From positions 1 to 10,971 of the forward strand of contig CAIOTP010000363.1 in the NCBI GenBank assembly GCA_903861235.1: a DNA stretch of 10,971 bases, written 5' to 3'. This stretch comes from an uncultured bacterium (GTDB lineage Bacteria > Planctomycetota > Phycisphaerae > Phycisphaerales > SM1A02). A program made the translations under genes and the position numbers. Under the pieces are notes generated by a model, which was given only the letters and a program-made list of their open reading frames with translations, made no database searches and was not told where the DNA came from. Shown here one piece after another: positions 7,070 through 10,971 of the stretch. Within the stretch, counting starts at the first letter, position 1, and each line of letters begins with the position of its first letter.

Positions 7070-7438
7070 ATGGACCAGGACAGCAACGAGCCCGCGCCCA
7101 AGTCCCTGCACCTGGATCGCCAGCGCGGTCTGCACGTGACCTTCCATGACGGGACCACGGCGTTCCTCTCGCTCGCCCTGCTGCGTCGGCAGAGTCCCAG
7201 CGCCGATGCGCGACAGGAACGCGAGGCGGCCGCTCGCAACCCTCTGCATGTGCTCTCCCCCAAGGCGGCGTCGGCTGGGCCGTTGGCCGCCGAGGGCGCG
7301 GAGCTGGTGGGCAACTACGCCCTGCGGATCCGATTCAACGACGGCCACGACACCGGCCTGTACGCCTGGCGACTGCTGCGGGAGCTGGCCGCTTCAGCCC
7401 CGGGGGCCGAGCAGGGCGCAAGCCCACGCCAGGACTGA
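7070..7438 (+). CDS. DUF971 (GBBH-like N-terminal domain) protein
   Basis: This is a 122-residue stand-alone protein. The DUF971 signature is clear: LHVTFHDGTTAFLSLALLR (21-39), QSPSAD (41-46) and the closing YALRIRFNDGHDTGLYAW (83-100) followed by RLLREL. Family knowledge: the domain also occurs at the N-terminus of gamma-butyrobetaine hydroxylase, where it binds zinc, and at the C-terminus of some Mrp/HCF101 Fe-S carrier proteins. The present protein has no cysteine at all, so it cannot hold a Cys-ligated zinc or Fe-S centre by itself. Its biochemical role is unknown. It is transcribed divergently from pyrF and appears monocistronic: a terminator lies 135 bases beyond its stop and no other gene precedes it. 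No ribosome binding site is evident. Confidence 0.87.
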   Translation: MDQDSNEPAPKSLHLDRQRGLHVTFHDGTTAFLSLALLRRQSPSADARQEREAAARNPLHVLSPKAASAGPLAAEGAELVGNYALRIRFNDGHDTGLYAWRLLRELAASAPGAEQGASPRQD

Positions 7439-7525
7439 GTTTGCCGATCTGGGACCGGAACTCGCCGGCCCAAGCCCGGGTCGATGTGGGCGTTTCCTGA
7501 TGTCGCGGGCCTCCCTGGGCCGATA

Positions 7526-7553
7526 GTTCGGCACCGCGGCAACGCGGCTGAAC
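7526..7553 (+). ncRNA. Predicted RNA hairpin with GCAA tetraloop in the DUF971 downstream region
   Basis: GTTCGG (7526-7531) pairs with CTGAAC (7548-7553), including one G-U. After a two-base CA bulge, CCGCG (7534-7538) pairs with CGCGG (7543-7547) around a GNRA loop, GCAA. It sits in the 203-base gene-free stretch 7439-7641, 20 bases before the terminator stem. The interval between holds a pyrimidine tract (7559-7572) with CTCCCCTCC. It could be part of the DUF971 3' UTR, or of a separate small RNA or leader. I do not recognise a known RNA family. No clear promoter for a separate RNA was found. Confidence 0.35.
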
Positions 7554-7573
7554 CAGCATCTTTCTCCCCTCCG

Positions 7574-7607
7574 CCCCGTCGATCACGAAATGCATCGACG
7601 GGGTTTT
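7574..7607 (+). terminator. Intrinsic terminator downstream of the DUF971 gene
   Basis: A perfect 10-bp stem, CCCCGTCGAT (7574-7583) with ATCGACGGGG (7594-7603), a 10-base loop and TTTT (7604-7607). The opposite strand lacks a T-run after the stem, so it acts rightward. It lies 135 bases after the DUF971 stop and 34 bases before the metallophosphoesterase start, so that gene probably has its own promoter immediately after it. Confidence 0.75.
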
Positions 7608-7641
7608 CACATGCGGCCTCGGGTCGTGGTACCTCATCGGC

Positions 7642-9498
7642 ATGCGCCGACCGCTCGCCTGCCTGGCTCTTCTCTCCCTGGCCGCCACACCGCCCGCCTT
7701 CCTCCGCGAAGGCGACGCCGCCATCGACGAGCAGGTCACCACCGTCTCCACGCCGCCGCGGCCCTTCTGCATCGCCATCCTCCCGGACCGCACCACCGGA
7801 CGCGACTGGGGACTGCCGTACCTGAAGGCCGCGGTCGACGACCTGAATCGCATCCAGCCCGACGCGGTGTTCACCGTGGGCGACATGATCCAGGGCTACA
7901 CGCGCAACCCCGCCGAGTGGGACCGGCAGGCGAACCAGTGGAAGGAGATCGTGGCCGGCCTGCGGGTGCCGCTCTTTCCCGTGGCGGGCAACCATGACGT
8001 GATCCATGGAAGCCGCAAGGCCGGAGACGACACCTTCGGCCAGCGTTACCTGCGGACCTTCGGGCCGCTGCGCTACATGGCCGAACTCGACCAGGCCACG
8101 GTGATCGCGCTCTTCAGCGACGAAGCCTACGGCGACGGTGGGGTGAAGCTGGGCGAAGGTCAGCTCGGGTGGCTGAAGACCTGCCTGCAGCGCGCGAAAG
8201 CTCGCGGCAAGCCGATCCTGGTCACCATGCACCGTCCGCTCTGGCGCACCGAAGGCGTGAAGTGGTTCGAACGGGTGCACCCGGCGCTGGTGGAAGCCGG
8301 CGTGGACCTGGTGGTCGCGGGGCACTTCCACAGCATGCAGGACGACGGCGTGCGCGACGGCATCCGATACGCCATCGTGGGCACCTGCGGCGGGAGCATC
8401 GACCAGCATCCGCTCGCCGGCCAGCTGCAGCACCTGAGCTTCGTGCAGGTGCAGCCCGACGGCCGTGTGGAGCTCTTCCACCAGCCGGCGGGCATGACGC
8501 TGCCCCCGGACTTCGTGGTGCGCGAGGACCAGGACCGGGTGTACGCGCTCCGCGAGCGGCCCGGATCCGCCACGATCCAGGGCTCCCTGCCCGACCCCGC
8601 GGATCCCGCAGCTCCGCTTCAGGGCAGCGTCTCGCTGCAGATCGACAATCCACTGGACCGCCCCGTCGAGGTCTCCGCCTCGCTCTACACCGAACCGCGC
8701 GTGTGGCCGGTCGACGGCCATCTCTTCGTCAGCCGCACCGGCATCGACGCCTTCAACCCGTTCACGGTGCACGCCGAGACGGCGTATCGCATGGAACCGG
8801 TCGGACCGGTGCGCGTGGAGGCCAAGGGCCGAGCGAGCGTGCCGCTCAAGTTCACCTGGCCCCGCGCCGCGGGACCGGTGCCGCCTCCCACGGTGCAGTT
8901 GCGCGAGACCTTCGTGGACTCCAAGCAGCGGAAGGTGCCGGTGCACCTTTGGAAGCGCCCGTCGATCGAACGCACGGTGTCCCTGCTCCCGGGCGGCGAC
9001 CAGCCTCCCGCGACCGGCGTGGCCTGGCCGATCCACGCGTGGGAGCCGTCACCCTACGACACGCTGGAGCCGGATCCCACGGTGCGTGCGTGGCTGACCG
9101 AGGATGGCCGCACGCTCTGCGTCCGCTTCGAGGTGCCGGACCGCGTGCACGCCACCGCCTCCGCGGACGCCCCACCGGACGAGAAGCGGCGGCTTCGGGA
9201 CCCCTCCGGCGACGCCGTGCTGCTGCGATGGACCGACGCGCAGGGCGAGGCCAGCCTGCTGGCGGAACCCTTCACCCCGTGGTCGCGGTGCACCCGCGAG
9301 GGGCTGGAGGCAAGGGTCACGGCGGGCCTGATCGGAACCGACGGCTGGTGGACCGAGATCCGCGTTCCGCTGACCGCAGGCGTGCCCTCCACGCTGAACG
9401 CGGGGGTGGCGGACAACGACCAGACCTACCACACCCAGTGGCGATGGCTCGCCCCGGCGGATCGACCAGCCAAAGTGGCCGCTTCCCCGCAACCTTGA
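7642..9498 (+). CDS. Exported calcineurin-like metallophosphoesterase with C-terminal CBM9-like region
   Basis: This 618-residue protein has an N-terminal signal peptide (MRRPLACLALLSLAAT, residues 1-16). The metallophosphoesterase domain (about 40-285) shows the family blocks in order: ILPDRTTG (46-53), VGDMIQG (79-85), GNHDV (116-120), MHRPLW (196-201) and GHFHSM (227-232). The first block has Asp-Arg-Thr where the classical form is Asp-x-His, so one usual metal ligand is replaced; the rest is intact. Family knowledge: such enzymes hydrolyse phosphomonoesters or diesters with a two-metal centre. Residues about 325-440 look like an immunoglobulin-like beta region. Residues about 455-610 resemble a family 9 carbohydrate-binding (CBM9/DOMON-like) domain, with a strand ending RTLCVRFEVPD and later GDAVLLRW and LNAGVADND; this part is less certain. 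The substrate is unknown. There is no strong ribosome binding site. The lipoprotein gene follows 65 bases downstream. Confidence 0.87.
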   Translation: MRRPLACLALLSLAATPPAFLREGDAAIDEQVTTVSTPPRPFCIAILPDRTTGRDWGLPYLKAAVDDLNRIQPDAVFTVGDMIQGYTRNPAEWDRQANQWKEIVAGLRVPLFPVAGNHDVIHGSRKAGDDTFGQRYLRTFGPLRYMAELDQATVIALFSDEAYGDGGVKLGEGQLGWLKTCLQRAKARGKPILVTMHRPLWRTEGVKWFERVHPALVEAGVDLVVAGHFHSMQDDGVRDGIRYAIVGTCGGSIDQHPLAGQLQHLSFVQVQPDGRVELFHQPAGMTLPPDFVVREDQDRVYALRERPGSATIQGSLPDPADPAAPLQGSVSLQIDNPLDRPVEVSASLYTEPRVWPVDGHLFVSRTGIDAFNPFTVHAETAYRMEPVGPVRVEAKGRASVPLKFTWPRAAGPVPPPTVQLRETFVDSKQRKVPVHLWKRPSIERTVSLLPGGDQPPATGVAWPIHAWEPSPYDTLEPDPTVRAWLTEDGRTLCVRFEVPDRVHATASADAPPDEKRRLRDPSGDAVLLRWTDAQGEASLLAEPFTPWSRCTREGLEARVTAGLIGTDGWWTEIRVPLTAGVPSTLNAGVADNDQTYHTQWRWLAPADRPAKVAASPQP

Positions 9499-9550
9499 CG
9501 GCGGGCCCCCGCGCAGGTTCCAATACTTCCGCTTTCAGATCCAACACCCC

Positions 9551-9556
9551 AGGAGA
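9551..9556 (+). promoter_or_regulatory. Shine-Dalgarno AGGAGA of the small lipoprotein gene
   Basis: AGGAGA ends seven bases before the ATG at 9564. It is the clearest ribosome binding site in the window and decides this start within a frame that stays open far upstream inside the metallophosphoesterase gene. Confidence 0.8.
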
Positions 9557-9563
9557 CCCCGTC

Positions 9564-9773
9564 ATGAAGAAGCCATCCATCCTCGCCCTGGCCGCCTCCG
9601 CCTCCCTGCTCGCTCTCGCCGCGTGCGGTGGCGGCGACACGCCCGCGGCCAAGAGCATGACCGTGCGGCAGCAGGACACCAGCAAGAAGGCCGGCGCCCC
9701 CAAGGCGGACACCGGAACCATGAAGCAGATGGACGAGAACGCCGCCCCCAAGTCCGGCGCCAAGAAGCCCTGA
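9564..9773 (+). CDS. Small lipoprotein, 69 residues, unknown function
   Basis: The product starts MKKPSILALAASASLLALAA and then Cys21. The n-region is positive, the core hydrophobic, and LAAC (18-21) is a perfect lipobox, so signal peptidase II processing is expected. Residue +2 is Gly, which in proteobacterial sorting rules favours the outer membrane; whether that rule holds here is unknown. The mature part (49 residues) is hydrophilic, probably disordered, and rich in Lys, Ala, Gly and Thr (for example KKAGAPKADTGTMKQMDENA at 41-60). It has no domain I recognise. The strong AGGAGA site and the terminator directly after the stop show a genuine small gene. It may be co-transcribed with the metallophosphoesterase (65-base gap) or have its own promoter there. 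The same frame stays open upstream to 8169, but that part is a shadow of the metallophosphoesterase gene. Confidence 0.88.
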   Translation: MKKPSILALAASASLLALAACGGGDTPAAKSMTVRQQDTSKKAGAPKADTGTMKQMDENAAPKSGAKKP

Positions 9774-9797
9774 ACGCGTCCGCCGTTCCAGCGACAC

Positions 9798-9831
9798 CAG
9801 AGCCCCGAGCGATCGGGGCTCTGTTCCTTTT
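9798..9831 (+). terminator. Intrinsic terminator after the lipoprotein gene
   Basis: A perfect 11-bp stem, CAGAGCCCCGA (9798-9808) with TCGGGGCTCTG (9813-9823), capped by a GCGA tetraloop of the GNRA type and followed by TTCCTTTT (9824-9831). It starts 24 bases past the lipoprotein stop and lies between convergent genes. The T-rich tail is on the plus strand only, so it serves the rightward unit; the leftward NTPase gene has no matching T-run. Confidence 0.88.
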
Positions 9832-9836
9832 CAGCC

Positions 9837-10971
9837 TCAGCCCGAGGTCCGCAGCGCGCTGCGATGCCGCCGCACCCACTCGAGCGCGCCCGCCGACACC
9901 CGGTGCTCGTCCGCACCCGCATGCGAAAGGTGCTCCTGGATGGCGGCGTACACCAGTCGGAACGCCTCCCGCGGGTTGCCAGCCCGTTCGAGTTCGGTGG
10001 CGATCCGCTCCCGACCCACGGCGGGGTCGAAGAGATCCTCGATCTTCGACGGCTTGCTCCCGGACCTCGCCGCGGCCTTGAGGCGCATGTCGCAGAGCTC
10101 GGCCAGCATGGGGCCGGTCCACTGCAGCTCCTCGATCGTGTTCTGCTTGTCCAGGCGGGCGGAGCGGTGGAAGTCGCCCGTCTCGCGCAGGGCCAGCTCA
10201 CGCAGCTCGCGAGGCAGCAGCAGCTTGACCGCCAGCCCATGATGCTGCAGGAAGCGGCTCGAGAGCAGCGGCCACACCAGCGCCTTCATGCGCTGGGGAT
10301 CCCCGGCCACCACCGCAGGCTCGTCCACGCGGTCCACAAGCACCACGATGCTGGCGTAACCGACCTGCTCCACGACCCGGTAGAGCCGGTCCAGCATGGC
10401 GTAACGGGCGTCCTCGCTCCGGTCCTGAGGCAGCGCCGTCTCCACGGTCTCCAGCGGAAGGTTGTGCAGGCTGGCCCGGAAACCACGGCCGTCGCGCTGC
10501 AGCACCCGCACGCTCCGCGACAGTCGCCGGGCGACTCGCGCCACACGCGCCGTCCGCAGCATCCACAGCCAGCCCAGCGCCAGCCCGCAGGCCAGCAGCA
10601 GCCCGCCGGGCAGCACGAAGGACCATCGCGGCGGCTGCCCGGAGCCCATCAGCGCCATGGTGCCGCCCAAGGCCAGCAGCAGCAGGCTCCAGGTGGCGGC
10701 CAGGCCGGCACCGCTCGAGCCGCCCAGCCCCAGAGCGCCCCGCAGACGGCGCGTTCGGCGCACCGCCGCCGAGGGATGGTCGTACACCGCCTGCAGGATC
10801 AGCAGGTCTCGGCGGACAGGCCGCGGGGCCTTCCGCAGCGCCCGACGCAGGTTGCCCACCCGAAGCGTCTCGGCGCCGGGCACCCGCAGCACCTGGTCCA
10901 CCACCGCCGGCACCACGCGATGAAGCATGGCGTCCACATGGTCCGCCAGCCGGATGCCCTCGATGGCGGCC
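9837..10971 (-). CDS. Membrane P-loop NTPase-like protein, KAP-like (C-terminal 377 residues; N-terminus beyond window)
   Basis: The frame is open from the stop at 9839-9837 to the right edge, so the true start is outside. The internal GTG at 10937 is not a convincing start because in-frame sequence (IEGIRLADH) continues upstream. In fragment numbering, residues about 88-110 and 118-138 are two hydrophobic helices separated by a short Pro-containing turn and followed by an Arg-rich stretch (RTARVARVARR). Residues 206-217 (ASIVVLVDRVDE) are a hydrophobic strand ending in Asp-x-x-Asp-Glu, like a Walker B motif. The next region (about 229-290) has a helix-strand pattern with VKLLLPRELREL, followed by a helical C-terminus. 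Family knowledge: KAP NTPases carry transmembrane helices inserted between Walker A and Walker B, and this layout fits. The Walker A would lie off the window, and the usual KAP DDLDR is not matched exactly. The assignment is therefore tentative, as are links to phage exclusion known for the KAP member PifA. Confidence 0.6.
   Translation of the reverse strand, partial: AAIEGIRLADHVDAMLHRVVPAVVDQVLRVPGAETLRVGNLRRALRKAPRPVRRDLLILQAVYDHPSAAVRRTRRLRGALGLGGSSGAGLAATWSLLLLALGGTMALMGSGQPPRWSFVLPGGLLLACGLALGWLWMLRTARVARVARRLSRSVRVLQRDGRGFRASLHNLPLETVETALPQDRSEDARYAMLDRLYRVVEQVGYASIVVLVDRVDEPAVVAGDPQRMKALVWPLLSSRFLQHHGLAVKLLLPRELRELALRETGDFHRSARLDKQNTIEELQWTGPMLAELCDMRLKAAARSGSKPSKIEDLFDPAVGRERIATELERAGNPREAFRLVYAAIQEHLSHAGADEHRVSAGALEWVRRHRSALRTSG

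Noticed and set aside
7605..7632. A TTTCAC ... TGGTAC pair as a promoter for the metallophosphoesterase
   Set aside because: The -10 match is poor (TGGTAC); it does not stand out from background.
7315..9036. A 573-codon minus-strand open frame opposite the metallophosphoesterase
   Set aside because: The plus-strand gene has all but one canonical metallophosphoesterase residue in order; the antisense frame has no recognisable domain and also covers the terminator and hairpin region.
9495..9527. A TTGACG ... AATACT pair as a promoter for the lipoprotein gene
   Set aside because: The spacer is 21 bases, too long for a standard sigma-70 promoter, and the TTGACG contains the stop codon of the preceding gene. 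It may be coincidence.
8169..9563. The upstream part of the open frame that ends in the lipoprotein
   Set aside because: It is out of frame within the metallophosphoesterase gene and Arg/Ala-rich. The lipoprotein start at 9564 is fixed by a ribosome binding site and a signal peptide.
9798..9831. A bidirectional terminator for the convergent NTPase gene
   Set aside because: The stem is symmetric, but the T-run occurs only on the plus strand; the minus strand continues GTGTCGCTGG after the stem.
1..10971. CRISPR arrays, tRNA genes, insertion sequences or phage genes
   Set aside because: I saw no spaced direct repeats, no cloverleaf, no transposase or integrase motifs and no terminal inverted repeats on either strand.

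Overview
The window is very GC-rich, densely coded and bacterial. There are no rRNA or tRNA genes, transposases, integrases, CRISPR repeats or other mobile-element marks. Several things fit a planctomycete, perhaps of the Phycisphaerae: an exported thioredoxin-like protein behind a LolA/DUF2092-like domain, a metallophosphoesterase with a DRT variant of the first metal motif, a stand-alone DUF971 protein and many exported proteins. This placement is an inference from protein style; no taxonomic marker is present.

Left two thirds (1-7015, minus strand): seven genes run leftward with almost no spacing. In transcription order they are pyrF (orotidine-5'-phosphate decarboxylase), a 520-residue extracellular solute-binding protein, cinA (NMN amidohydrolase type), folK (HPPK), an exported TlpA-like thioredoxin protein with a large N-terminal domain, a small exported protein of possibly related fold, and the first 214 codons of a FAD-linked oxidase of the D-lactate/D-2-hydroxyglutarate dehydrogenase type, cut by the left edge. 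Four junctions are ATGA or TGATG overlaps, one is an 8-base overlap, and only the folK/TlpA junction has a gap (55 bases). This looks like one transcription unit mixing pyrimidine, pyridine-nucleotide and folate metabolism with envelope redox and transport functions.

Centre (7016-7641): a 54-base divergent spacer separates pyrF from a DUF971 gene on the plus strand. Both start codons have a TANNAT hexamer 7-8 bases upstream and no convincing Shine-Dalgarno sequence, the pattern of leaderless transcripts. After the DUF971 gene, 203 non-coding bases hold a GNRA-capped hairpin, a pyrimidine tract with CCUCC, and a perfect intrinsic terminator. They are either a long structured 3' UTR or a small RNA.

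Right third (7642-10971): a 618-residue exported calcineurin-like metallophosphoesterase with a C-terminal region resembling a CBM9-like domain is followed by a 69-residue lipoprotein with a good ribosome binding site and a strong terminator. Converging on it from the right edge is a minus-strand gene lacking its N-terminus. Its visible part has two transmembrane helices followed by a Walker B-like DRVDE strand, an arrangement reminiscent of KAP-type membrane NTPases.

No complete novel system is evident. The items most worth checking are the KAP-like membrane NTPase, the structured region after the DUF971 gene, the leaderless-type divergent promoter pair, and the coupled redoxin/LolA-like pair.
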